Shown here one piece after another: positions 1 through 6,869 of a stretch of 6,869 nt of DNA. Both the position numbers and the translations under genes were made by a program. The stretch covers positions 1 through 6,869 of the forward strand of contig CBDUXZ010000101.1 in assembly GCA_965371325.1 (NCBI GenBank), in the 5' to 3' direction. Below the pieces are notes generated by a model, which was not told the DNA's origin, did not search any database, and worked only from the letters and a program-made list of their open reading frames with translations. Source of the stretch: CBDUXZ01 sp965371325 [NCBI: uncultured bacterium] (GTDB lineage Bacteria; JAUYMQ01). Numbering within the stretch: position 1 is the first letter of the stretch; each line of letters begins with the position of its first letter.

Positions 1-379
1 GGCCGATACTCTCCAGCTCGCTGGATATCGTTCGCGTCGGCTTCGCAACGAAGTCGACGGCGCCAAGCTCGAGCGCCTTGAAAACGTTCTCCCCCTCGTT
101 CCGGCCGCTGACGACGAGGACCGGCGTCGGCTGGCGGGACATAAGGACCCGCAGGAAACTGAAGCCGTCCAGTTTCGGCATCTCCAAATCGAGAGTGACA
201 AGATCCGGCTGTAGATCGAAGGCGCGGCGAAGGGCTTCCTCGCCGTCCTTCGCCGTTCCCACGACCTCGATGAAGGGCGATCGCTCTAGGAGCCTGGTGA
301 TCGTCCGCCGGTTGTAGGCAGAATCATCGACCACAAGAACCCGCACGCGATGCTTATTTCCGTTGCTCGTCGGCACCAT
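1..379 (-). CDS. cheB: CheB chemotaxis methylesterase, N-terminal receiver part (partial)
   Basis: CheB is a cytoplasmic response regulator that, once phosphorylated by CheA, removes methyl groups from (and deamidates) MCP glutamates. The gene reads from the ATG at 377-379 to the window edge, giving 126 complete codons, so only the receiver domain is present and the catalytic methylesterase domain lies outside. All receiver residues are visible: acidic pair D18-D19 in [12 protein letters not shown], phosphoacceptor D64 in [12 protein letters not shown]91 in VLVVSG, and K113 in AVDFVAKP. The segment [20 protein letters not shown] is typical of CheB at the receiver-to-linker junction and argues against a plain CheY. 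It starts 35 bases after the cheR stop, the usual cheR-cheB order. The start is the only sensible one, as no ATG, GTG or TTG lies in frame between it and the cheR end. The nearest Shine-Dalgarno-like GGAG (393-396) is about 13 bases upstream, which is rather far. Confidence 0.93.
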   Translation of the reverse strand, partial: MVPTSNGNKHRVRVLVVDDSAYNRRTITRLLERSPFIEVVGTAKDGEEALRRAFDLQPDLVTLDLEMPKLDGFSFLRVLMSRQPTPVLVVSGRNEGENVFKALELGAVDFVAKPTRTISSELESIG

Positions 380-414
380 GAAGCGCTTTCTTCTCCGGCC
401 GTTCGGGAGTCGTT

Positions 415-1317
415 TCAGAAAATTTTTCGCTTCTCCGGCTTCTGATAGACAAGATCATTCTTCAGATGCTTCAGCTCGAAGGCCTGCGTGATGTTGATAA
501 GGGATTCCGAATGCCCCAGCATGAGGTAGCCGCCCGGAACCAGCTTTCCCTCCAGGCTCTGGATCATCGACTTCTTGGTCAGGAGATCGAAATAGATGAT
601 CACGTTTCTGCAACAGATCAGATCCATCGTACGCAGGAGGCTGATCTTCGTCAGATCAACCAGGTTCAGACGACTGAAATTCACGTACTTCTTCACCTCA
701 TCGTTGATCCGCCAACGCCCGTCGACCTCCTTGAAATAGCGATCCCGGTCGGCCTTCTCGGTGACGCGAAACGATGACTTCCCGTAGACTCCCTTGCGTG
801 CGATCTGCAGGACCCGGCGATTGATATCACTCGCAAATATGTCCACGTGCCAGTCCCGAAACAACTTCGATTCGATGATGAGCATGGCCAGCGTGTAGGG
901 CTCCTCTCCGCTGGAGCAACCCGCGCTCCAGACGCGCAGCGTTCGATCTCGCCGGGCGAGCTTCGCGGCATGCAACTCGGGGAGGATCTCCTCCCTGAAG
1001 GCTTTCAGCTGGCGCTCCTCCCGGAAGAAATAGGTTTCGTTGGTCGTTACAGAATCGATAACCGCGTCCAGTTCCTCTTCCTTCTGCCGATCGTATCTGA
1101 GGAAATAGTAATAATCTCGGTAGCTGCGCAATCTGCGCGCCTTCACCAACCTTGCTACACGCTTCTCCAGAATGGGCTTGGCGTTGTCGCTGAAATAGAT
1201 TCCGCTCTTGGACTGAATGAAGTCCCGGATGAGACGGAAATCTTCGACGCCCATCTGAAGATCGCCGCCCGGCAGAAGGCTTCTCTGGAGGTCGCCTATT
1301 CTGATTCCGTCACCCAT
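415..1317 (-). CDS. cheR: CheR chemotaxis protein methyltransferase
   Basis: CheR transfers methyl groups from S-adenosylmethionine to glutamates on the cytoplasmic helices of MCPs, opposing CheB in adaptation. The 300-residue product has a full-length CheR layout. The N-terminal all-helical domain (about 24-95) holds [10 protein letters not shown] and ends in [10 protein letters not shown] (91-100). The catalytic domain has the SAM-binding motif [17 protein letters not shown] (129-145), the acidic ASDIN (162-166), [12 protein letters not shown] (232-243) and [11 protein letters not shown] (262-272). There is no TPR extension, so this is the plain form. The start at 1315-1317 is preceded by a GGTGA at 6 bases; an internal ATG (1252-1254, residue 22) would give 279 residues and also fits the family, since conservation starts only after it. 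It lies 47 bases after the HEAT gene and 35 before cheB, so it is almost certainly co-transcribed with both. Its likely substrate is the MCP encoded at the head of the same cluster. Confidence 0.96.
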   Translation of the reverse strand: MGDGIRIGDLQRSLLPGGDLQMGVEDFRLIRDFIQSKSGIYFSDNAKPILEKRVARLVKARRLRSYRDYYYFLRYDRQKEEELDAVIDSVTTNETYFFREERQLKAFREEILPELHAAKLARRDRTLRVWSAGCSSGEEPYTLAMLIIESKLFRDWHVDIFASDINRRVLQIARKGVYGKSSFRVTEKADRDRYFKEVDGRWRINDEVKKYVNFSRLNLVDLTKISLLRTMDLICCRNVIIYFDLLTKKSMIQSLEGKLVPGGYLMLGHSESLINITQAFELKHLKNDLVYQKPEKRKIF

Positions 1318-1323
1318 GGGTTT

Positions 1324-1328
1324 TCACC
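1324..1328 (-). promoter_or_regulatory. Possible ribosome binding site for cheR
   Basis: On the minus strand GGTGA lies six bases before the ATG at 1315-1317. It is a modest match, but better placed than anything before the internal ATG at 1252-1254, and it is why I prefer the longer cheR start. Confidence 0.45.
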
Positions 1329-1364
1329 GGATCCCGGCCGTTGTGCCGGAGTGTCGGCCGTTCG

Positions 1365-3410
1365 TCAGTCACTCGCCGGACGACCTGCGTTCAACTTGTC
1401 AATTGCGTAGCGCATCATTTCCCGGACCGCCGTGTCGGTTTCCTTTTCCAGCACGCCGCGCAGGACCGGCAGTGTCTTCGCGATCCGGTGAATCCCGACG
1501 AACCGGATCGTCGCAAGGCGCACGTTGGGATCGGCGTGTTCGAACAGCGGTATGAGCGCGCGTACCAGCCGTTCGTCCCCGCCCCGCTGGCCGAAATGTT
1601 CGAGCGTCTGAAGCGACATCTTGATGACCTCCGGGTCGCCATGCGCGAGGGCACGCGTCAGATCGTCGAATGCGCCCTCCCCCGCCAGCCGGACAAGCGC
1701 CTCGAGACCGGTAATCATCAGTATCCCGTCGGCCTCCGAGAGAGCTTCCCTGAGAACGGCGATGGTCCCCGTATCACCGCACTCACCCAGACCCCGAAGG
1801 GCCGCGCACCGAACCCAGAGATCCTCGTCATGAAGCATCAGCGTCAGGTTCTCCACGGCGCGTGGAAGACCACTTCTCCCCCAAAGCTCGGCCGTGATAT
1901 TCCGGACTTCCGCGCTCTCGTCCGTAAGCGAAACCTGGAAATGGTTCTCGAACCGGGCGAAGCCGAGCTGGCCCAGCGCCTCGAGCGCCGCCCGGCGAAC
2001 CAGCGGACTCTCATCACGCGTGGCGTTCCGGATAGCATCTGCCCCCTCCTCCGCCCCCAGATGTCCGAGGATTCGCACCACGTTCGCTCGGGTGAACTCG
2101 CTGCCTGAGCCCGCGCGTGAAGCAACAACCTTGAGAACTTCGCGTTCATGTCCGCGGGAAAGCGAAACGAGCGACTCCACCGCTGCGTCTTCCACTTCAA
2201 GCGATGCGTCCTCGAGAAGCAACACCAGCGCCGGCAGGGCATCGATGGCCCCAATCTCGCCAAGTGCAACGGCAGCGGCAGCTTTGACTTCGGACGATTC
2301 GTCCTCGAGCGCCGATCGGAGTACGGGAATCGCCGCGTCACCGCCCAGAGATCCCAGCACCACGCACCCGGCCGCGCGGCTGGCTCCCTCCAGCCCGGAG
2401 AAATTCGCAAGCAGGCTCTCCCTTGCAGGAGCGCCGATACGCACGACGGCGTCCAGGGCGTAGGGTGCAACCGATTCATCGGTTGCCGCTTCAAGCAAGG
2501 AGAGCGTTGCGGTGCCGTCGCCCAGAAACCCGAGAATCTCGGCCATGAAGATTCGCCTGTTCAGATCGGGCGCGGAGAGCTCCTCGATGAGCGCCCCCAC
2601 GTTGATGGCCGCGACCGCGCGGCGAACCTTTTCGATCAGGGCATTCTGGAATGAGGGATCCTTCGATCGATGGAAAATTTTCATGAGTGAATCGGCTGCA
2701 GCCACCCGGATAGCCGCCGACTTATTCCCCAGGCCGGCCAGCAGGAGATCCACCGCGGGCAGCTCAGGGATGTTTCCGAGGCACCCGTAAACGGGCTTCG
2801 TCAGGAGCGGTTTCACGAGAAGGGGGGCGACTACATCGAGGGGGACGGGTTTCCCGATGCTGGCCAACGCCTTCAGCGAGTTGTACTGCAGCTGTAGATC
2901 ACCCCTACCAAGGCTTGCCAGTAGCGATTCGACCGCGTCTTCGCTTCCGATCAGCCCGAGATTTTCCGCGGCGGTCGAGCGGACGTTCTCGTTGGGATCG
3001 TCCATCGCCGCAACAAGCGCAGGGACCGCTCGGGGATCGGCGATCCCTCCAAGAACGTCGATCACGAATTTCCTGACATCCTCGTGGGGTGTTTCGACGT
3101 GCTCGAGCAGCGCCGGAACGGCCATTTCCCCCATTCGGATGAGCGTTTCAACCGACGCATTCCGGAGCCCCGCGTTGTCCTCCGAGTGCAGCCCGTGGAT
3201 CAATCCCCTGATGGCCTTCTCTGGATCGGTGAAGGTGAGGAGAGCCTCCACGGCTGTTTGCCTGACACGCCAGCTCTCATCAGCGGTGGCCCTAATCAGC
3301 AGGCGAAGCGCATTCTGCGAGGATGCCTGAAAGAGGGACTCCACCGATTCCCGCCGGGTCTCCTCATCACCGCAGTTCAGGGCCTCTTCAATTTTTTCAG
3401 ATGTCATCAT
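1365..3410 (-). CDS. HEAT-repeat scaffold protein of a chemosensory cluster
   Basis: This 681-residue protein is HEAT/PBS-lyase-type repeats from end to end, with no signal peptide, membrane segment or recognisable catalytic domain. I count about 19 units of 28-37 residues, each centred on a pattern such as DESxxVRxxAxxALGxLG. The clearest are at about 44-58, 138-155, 370-387, 466-483, 497-514, 528-545 and 625-640. Such units form a curved helical solenoid used for protein binding; the PBS-lyase name alone does not imply phycobilin chemistry. The middle (about 165-275) is less regular and includes a proline-rich stretch near 187-220. I chose the start at the ATG-ATG pair (3405-3410): the frame is open further upstream, but that extension is an out-of-frame reading of the preceding gene, is compositionally unlike HEAT repeats, and the repeats begin just after this start. 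The start overlaps the preceding gene by 14 bases, pointing to translational coupling. A likely role is scaffold or output partner of the che system, as reported for Cpc7 of M. xanthus Che7; the function here is inference. Confidence 0.9.
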   Translation of the reverse strand: MMTSEKIEEALNCGDEETRRESVESLFQASSQNALRLLIRATADESWRVRQTAVEALLTFTDPEKAIRGLIHGLHSEDNAGLRNASVETLIRMGEMAVPALLEHVETPHEDVRKFVIDVLGGIADPRAVPALVAAMDDPNENVRSTAAENLGLIGSEDAVESLLASLGRGDLQLQYNSLKALASIGKPVPLDVVAPLLVKPLLTKPVYGCLGNIPELPAVDLLLAGLGNKSAAIRVAAADSLMKIFHRSKDPSFQNALIEKVRRAVAAINVGALIEELSAPDLNRRIFMAEILGFLGDGTATLSLLEAATDESVAPYALDAVVRIGAPARESLLANFSGLEGASRAAGCVVLGSLGGDAAIPVLRSALEDESSEVKAAAAVALGEIGAIDALPALVLLLEDASLEVEDAAVESLVSLSRGHEREVLKVVASRAGSGSEFTRANVVRILGHLGAEEGADAIRNATRDESPLVRRAALEALGQLGFARFENHFQVSLTDESAEVRNITAELWGRSGLPRAVENLTLMLHDEDLWVRCAALRGLGECGDTGTIAVLREALSEADGILMITGLEALVRLAGEGAFDDLTRALAHGDPEVIKMSLQTLEHFGQRGGDERLVRALIPLFEHADPNVRLATIRFVGIHRIAKTLPVLRGVLEKETDTAVREMMRYAIDKLNAGRPASD
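3397..3410 (-). promoter_or_regulatory. 14-base stop/start overlap coupling the zinc-ribbon and HEAT genes
   Basis: The TGA of the zinc-ribbon gene (3397-3399) lies downstream of the HEAT ATG-ATG pair (3405-3410), which falls inside the last codons of the first gene (GATGATGAC). A G-run (3417-3421) six bases before the first ATG could serve as a weak ribosome site. Overlap of this kind usually means the second gene is translated by ribosomes finishing the first, keeping the two products in fixed proportion. Confidence 0.7.
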
Positions 3411-4485
3411 CCCCGACCCCCGTGTCGGCGAAGAAATCGCCACCGTGCCGGGCGCCTTCGTCGCTCCCGGGAACGGTGCCTTCGCCTTTAAGATCAGATA
3501 AGCCGAGCTCGCGGCTCTTCTTCTCGGAGGCAGCGTCCAGCGCCTCTCGAATGAAATCACACGCGTCGACCACGGGCGGTTTGATTCGCCTCCGAAAGAG
3601 CTTGTATCCCTCTTCCAGCTCGTCGCGCACAAGGTTCGCAAGCTGACCCGAACGGATTCCCTCCTCGAACCTGTCAGGATTGTATAGAGCGATATCGCTC
3701 ACGATGATTCGCGCGAGCCTGCACGCCCGTTCGCGCTCTTCCGCGTGCGGATCATCAACCGGGGTCTCTACGTGAGGCGGTTCCTCGACCCGGGTTTGCG
3801 AATGCGCTCCGGGATCCTCCTCGAACGGGGACGATGACCGGACAGGTGGCCACGATGACTCTACACGGCCGGATTCCCCAGGTGCCGGTTGTGCTTCGCC
3901 TCCCCCTTCTTCGTCGTCGCGTCTTTCCGGAGAGCCCGACAGGAGACGGTGCAGTTTTGCCACCAGGGCTTCCCTGATCTCCCGTTCCCCCAGCACGTCG
4001 TCGGCCCCGTAAAGGTTCTCGGCCGTCCGTTTGTAACGGCCCTGGTTGTGGGTTGCCTCAACCAGGAGAACTTTTATGTTGCAGAGGCTCTCGTTCCTTT
4101 TCAGGAACTCGCAGATTTCAAACCCGTACATCTTGGGAAGGGCCGCGTCGATTACCGCCACCGCCGGGTGCTCGCGCTGAATCTTCATAAGCGCGTCGAC
4201 CCCGTCCTGCGAAGTCACTACCTCGAAGTTCTCTTTCTCGAGGAGCCCGCTCATCGTGGCGCAGACAGTGTGTTTCGCATGAGCGACGAGAATTCGCGGT
4301 CTGCTCCCGCCGGCGGTCGAACCGGCGACCGCAGCGGGTGCCGAGGCAGCCGGGCTCTCGACCACCCGCTTCCTGACGGCGAAAAGGCTCTGGCACCGGG
4401 CGCAACGAAGGCGGACCCCGGGGGGCTTTATCTTCGTCTCGTCAATCCTGAACTTCGCCCTGCAAGAGGGGCACGCAACTATCAT
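3397..4485 (-). CDS. Zinc-ribbon protein with degenerate response-regulator receiver domain
   Basis: The 362-residue protein has four parts. Residues 1-38 are an MJ0042-type zinc ribbon with C5-x2-C8 and C28-x2-C31, followed by an Ala/Pro linker. Residues 63-183 match a CheY-like receiver: the first strand RILVAH, phosphoacceptor D113 in AVIDAALPKMYGFEI, and GADDVLGERE near the end. Residues 184-248 are an acidic, Pro/Ser/Glu-rich and probably disordered linker. Residues 249-325 form a charged, predicted helical region (RLARIIVSDIALYNPDRFEE onward) that I cannot assign to a named domain, with a short acidic tail ending VGDDDI. The receiver keeps D113 but has H69-A70 for the acidic pair, E143 for the Thr/Ser and E167-R168 for the usual Lys-Pro, so it probably does not phosphorylate normally. 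A good Shine-Dalgarno supports the start. It sits between the MCP and the HEAT gene, so a role in signal output or array assembly is likely but unproven. Confidence 0.9.
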   Translation of the reverse strand: MIVACPSCRAKFRIDETKIKPPGVRLRCARCQSLFAVRKRVVESPAASAPAAVAGSTAGGSRPRILVAHAKHTVCATMSGLLEKENFEVVTSQDGVDALMKIQREHPAVAVIDAALPKMYGFEICEFLKRNESLCNIKVLLVEATHNQGRYKRTAENLYGADDVLGEREIREALVAKLHRLLSGSPERRDDEEGGGEAQPAPGESGRVESSWPPVRSSSPFEEDPGAHSQTRVEEPPHVETPVDDPHAEERERACRLARIIVSDIALYNPDRFEEGIRSGQLANLVRDELEEGYKLFRRRIKPPVVDACDFIREALDAASEKKSRELGLSDLKGEGTVPGSDEGARHGGDFFADTGVGDDDI

Positions 4486-4490
4486 TTCAA

Positions 4491-4495
4491 TCCTC
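4491..4495 (-). promoter_or_regulatory. Shine-Dalgarno for the zinc-ribbon receiver gene
   Basis: On the minus strand GAGGA lies five bases before the ATG at 4483-4485 (GAGGATTGAAATG). It fixes the start so that the zinc ribbon begins at the second residue. It sits inside the 52-base gap after the MCP stop, which shows no T-rich hairpin terminator, so read-through from the MCP is expected. Confidence 0.75.
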
Positions 4496-4537
4496 GGCTT
4501 GAAAGTTCCCGATGTCAGGCAATTCGCCCATTCAGAA

Positions 4538-6869
4538 TCATGACGAAGGCTTTACCTTATGAACCGGCGGATCAGCCGTGTCGGGATCGCCATTGTCCCG
4601 ATCCTTCCTGAGCTGGAATCGGTTTACCTCTCTTTTGAGAACGCTGGCCTGGGTCACCATTCCCTTCACGACCCCCGACATCTTTCCAGCCGCATCCTGG
4701 TTTCTTTCGGCCCGCTCGCGAATGTGATCGAGGGCCTCCACGGCCTGCTCCGTGCCATGGCGCTGCTCCTGAATTGCGCCGTTAATTTGCTGGACCATGT
4801 CACGGATGTTTTCAATGCTGGCCGTTATACGTCCAGAGCCGCGCGCCTGTTCATGGATAGTTCCCTTTACCTGCTGTGCGACGTCTCGCATAGATATGGA
4901 TGAGGCCATGACCTGATCCGATCCGCGAGACTGCTCCTCCATCGCTCCGCGAATCTGTGAGACCAGCTCCCGGACGTGCTCCATTGCAACGACAACCGAC
5001 TGGGAGCCCTTCGCCTGTTCGGTGGCGGCCTGGGCAATCTCGCCGATCATCTCGCCCGAACTGCGGGCGCTGGCCATGATCTCTTCAAGGGCCACCCCTG
5101 CCTCGCGCGAGAGGTGCTGGCCTTCGGCCACCATTTCACCGCCGCGGCAGACGGCCGAGATTGCGTTCTCAGACTCGTCCTGCACCGCCTTGATCACCTT
5201 CCCGATCTCCTTCGTGCTCGCGCCGACGCGATCCGCGAGATCCTTTATCTCGTCCGCCACCACCGAGAATCCACGGCCGTGCTCGCCGGCCTGTGCGGCA
5301 ATGATGGCCGCGTTCAGGGCCAGCAGATTTGTCTCCTCCGCCACATCGTCAATCACGTCGAGAATTTCGCCAATCCCCTCGGCCCGGCGCCCAAGCGAGG
5401 CGATGACCTGCTGGGCCTCCTCGGAAGAGGACCGAATCGCTTCGATACCACTGATCGTTGCAAGCACCCGCTCGGTCCCCGTTTCTGCAGCCTTGACCAC
5501 CTCGAGGGACAGGCGGCGCGAATCGATGGCGTTCTCCCCCACCTGCTTCACGGAAGCGGCCATCTCCTCCATGGAAGCGCCTGTCGCCTCAGCCACTTCG
5601 GACAGTCCCTCGACGTTTCGGGTCACTTCGCGGATGACTCCGGTCATCTCCTCCATGCTCGAGACCGAATCGTCGACCGAGCGGCTGAGGCTCTCCATGT
5701 TTCCGCTCACTTCCTCAACCGTCGCTCCCATTTCAAGAATGGAGCTCGAAGATTCCTCGGCTGATACGCTCAGATGCTCCGTGTGCTCGGCGATCCCGCG
5801 GATCGAGGCGTTGATCTGCTCGAACACGCTTGTGGCCTCCAGCACACTGGAGTTCTGCTCGTCGCTTGCAACTGCGACCGCCTGGGAGACGGCCGACACC
5901 TCGGAACTCATTTTTTCCACGCCATCACTCGTTGTCAGGACATGGAGAAACATCTTGCGCAGACGGCGCGACATGTCCGAAAGAGAATGCGCCAGCTCCC
6001 CCAGTTCGTCTTCGCTCTCCACGCTCAGGGTAGTACCGAGATCACCCAGCGCTACGCGCCTGGACCACTGCGCCATGCTCCGCAGGGCGTTGTTAACGTC
6101 ATTGGCTGCAAGAACCGCCAGCCCCATGGCGACGAACAGGCTTAACAGAAGCTGAATTGCGAGTATCCGATGCAGACCTGATTTCTGGCCCTTCGTAAGG
6201 CCGGTGGAAGCCGTCAGCGCCAGGTGCCATCCCTTGCCCGGCACCTGGTCTTCGAGGATCACATCCCCCGGGCCCAAATCTTCTCCCGGCCCGCGATTCA
6301 AGGTTGGCAAGCCCCGGAAACCGGTCCTCTCGGAGCTCTCTTCACCCGCGAAGGCAAGCTGCTTCCCCCCGGCGTCAAAAAGCGCAACGGCGTAATCGGG
6401 AGCCAGGCCGGCCCCTCGCGCGATCGCGCCCAGGTCCACGAGCCCGGCATCCTCGAAAGGAACCCTCGAAAGCTCGCTCCGGATGGAATCGAAAACGGGA
6501 CGTGAAGCTTCAATCCTGGTTCTTTCCACCACCCTCAGCGTCTGCTCGTAGAACATCAGGGCAGAGAAGGCCAGCGTGACGAAAACCAGCGACACGAATG
6601 TTGCAAGAAGCTTCGTGCGAAGGGTGACCCGCTTCACGTTCTTCGCGATATCCTCCACGTCATGGTAGGTCTGGAACGACTCCCGCACAGGACAGAGGAT
6701 TCGCTTCGATACGTGGAAGAGAAAGAAACTTGAAAGTGTGCCGGAGCTTAGTCCGGCGAAGCAGATCTTGAAAAAGCTGAAGCCGGAGACGCCCTGGAAA
6801 AGTACCATGTAGGAGCCGACCAGCAATGTCCCCGCCGTCCAGAAGCCCAAACCCTGGAAGAAGAGGAAT
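4538..6869 (-). CDS. Methyl-accepting chemotaxis protein with long signalling domain (5' partial)
   Basis: This is a membrane chemoreceptor. Reading from the TTG at 6848-6850 gives 770 residues, but the frame stays open to the edge (FLFFQG precedes), there is no ribosome site before that TTG, and a hydrophobic segment is cut, so the true start lies beyond the window. With TTG as residue 1, hydrophobic segments lie at about 1-20, 25-47, 80-100 and 228-250. Residues 101-225 form a small extracytoplasmic region, possibly a single-Cache or PAS-like fold ([27 protein letters not shown]). A HAMP domain follows (about 251-303, with [12 protein letters not shown]) but lacks the usual early proline. 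The signalling hairpin runs from about 304 to 735, with its tip near [20 protein letters not shown] (506-525). Glu pairs in methylation-type context lie on both helices (for example E379-E380, E428-E429, E639-Q640). No NWETF-like CheR-tethering tail is present. It is the furthest upstream gene visible in the operon. Confidence 0.95.
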   Translation of the reverse strand, partial: FLFFQGLGFWTAGTLLVGSYMVLFQGVSGFSFFKICFAGLSSGTLSSFFLFHVSKRILCPVRESFQTYHDVEDIAKNVKRVTLRTKLLATFVSLVFVTLAFSALMFYEQTLRVVERTRIEASRPVFDSIRSELSRVPFEDAGLVDLGAIARGAGLAPDYAVALFDAGGKQLAFAGEESSERTGFRGLPTLNRGPGEDLGPGDVILEDQVPGKGWHLALTASTGLTKGQKSGLHRILAIQLLLSLFVAMGLAVLAANDVNNALRSMAQWSRRVALGDLGTTLSVESEDELGELAHSLSDMSRRLRKMFLHVLTTSDGVEKMSSEVSAVSQAVAVASDEQNSSVLEATSVFEQINASIRGIAEHTEHLSVSAEESSSSILEMGATVEEVSGNMESLSRSVDDSVSSMEEMTGVIREVTRNVEGLSEVAEATGASMEEMAASVKQVGENAIDSRRLSLEVVKAAETGTERVLATISGIEAIRSSSEEAQQVIASLGRRAEGIGEILDVIDDVAEETNLLALNAAIIAAQAGEHGRGFSVVADEIKDLADRVGASTKEIGKVIKAVQDESENAISAVCRGGEMVAEGQHLSREAGVALEEIMASARSSGEMIGEIAQAATEQAKGSQSVVVAMEHVRELVSQIRGAMEEQSRGSDQVMASSISMRDVAQQVKGTIHEQARGSGRITASIENIRDMVQQINGAIQEQRHGTEQAVEALDHIRERAERNQDAAGKMSGVVKGMVTQASVLKREVNRFQLRKDRDNGDPDTADPPVHKVKPSS
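4688..5023 (-). repeat. Four tandem 28-residue repeats in the MCP C-terminal helix
   Basis: Within the MCP, residues 610-637, 638-665, 666-693 and 694-721 align as four units of exactly 28 residues (four heptads each). The shared pattern is EQ-x-[KR]-G-[ST] near the start, an [ILMV]-R-[DE] or similar near the middle, and G-[AT]-[MI] at the end ([30 protein letters not shown]). The fourth unit diverges most in its second half. Three of the unit junctions fit the MCP methylation-site consensus. The repeat is a protein-level pattern; the underlying DNA is not near-identical. Confidence 0.75.

Noticed and set aside
1-379. Calling the partial receiver a stand-alone CheY.
   Set aside because: The sequence after the conserved Lys ([15 protein letters not shown]) is CheB-like linker, the position right after cheR is typical for cheB, and no stop follows.
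1334-1349. A short inverted repeat (CCGGC / GCCGG) in the HEAT-cheR gap as a possible terminator.
   Set aside because: It has only five base pairs and no T-tract on either side, so it is likely chance in GC-rich DNA.
1341-2108. A 255-codon plus-strand open frame opposite the HEAT gene, and others like it at 3889-4611 and 847-1410.
   Set aside because: They have Arg/Pro-rich, low-information translations antisense to well-supported genes, with no family motifs.
1365-3410. Calling the HEAT protein a phycobilisome lyase.
   Set aside because: PBS-lyase HEAT repeats are a general fold. No phycobiliprotein genes are near and the context is chemosensory.
3411-3641. An N-terminal extension of the HEAT protein by 77 residues to an ATG at 3639-3641.
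   Set aside because: It overlaps the helical domain of the zinc-ribbon gene in another frame, is Ser/Arg-rich and shows no HEAT repeat. The ATG-ATG at 3405-3410 fits the repeat start.
5022-6155. A 377-codon plus-strand open frame opposite the MCP gene.
   Set aside because: It is Ser/Arg/Ala-rich with no recognisable domain and mirrors the MCP codons in a GC-rich gene. The MCP on the other strand is unambiguous.
6848-6850. TTG as the true start codon of the MCP.
   Set aside because: There is no ribosome site at a proper distance, it lies inside a hydrophobic segment, and the frame is open to the window edge.

Overview
This window is a slice of a chemosensory (chemotaxis-like) gene cluster from a GC-rich Gram-negative bacterium. 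All five genes lie on the minus strand, so transcription runs from high to low coordinates: a methyl-accepting chemotaxis protein (MCP, entering from beyond base 6869), a zinc-ribbon plus receiver-like protein, a HEAT-repeat protein of about 681 residues, CheR (methyltransferase) and the start of CheB (methylesterase, leaving the window at base 1). Gaps are short (52, 47 and 35 bases) and one pair overlaps by 14 bases, so this looks like a single operon. No stretch over 300 bases lacks a gene, and I see no RNA gene, mobile element, CRISPR array or convincing terminator.

The high-GC wobble, the MJ0042-type zinc ribbon fused to a receiver, and the HEAT protein beside che genes recall Deltaproteobacteria in the old sense (Myxococcota, Desulfuromonadota and relatives). 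That is an inference from gene style. A different phylum with similar systems is not excluded.

How the parts may work together: the MCP senses something through a small extracytoplasmic domain and/or its extra N-terminal membrane segments. CheR and CheB would set its methylation for adaptation. CheA, CheW and a stand-alone CheY are not seen here and are presumably nearby. The two proteins between the MCP and CheR are not core che components. The zinc-ribbon protein carries a receiver that keeps its phosphoacceptor Asp but has lost most of the other catalytic residues. The HEAT protein is a solenoid scaffold that may be a docking partner or output. A precedent is the Myxococcus xanthus Che7 system, where the HEAT-repeat protein Cpc7 was reported to interact with CheY7.

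The most interesting points are the degenerate receiver fused to a zinc ribbon and translationally coupled to the HEAT gene, four 28-residue repeats carrying methylation-site consensus in the MCP, and substitutions at the MCP hairpin tip at two normally conserved positions.
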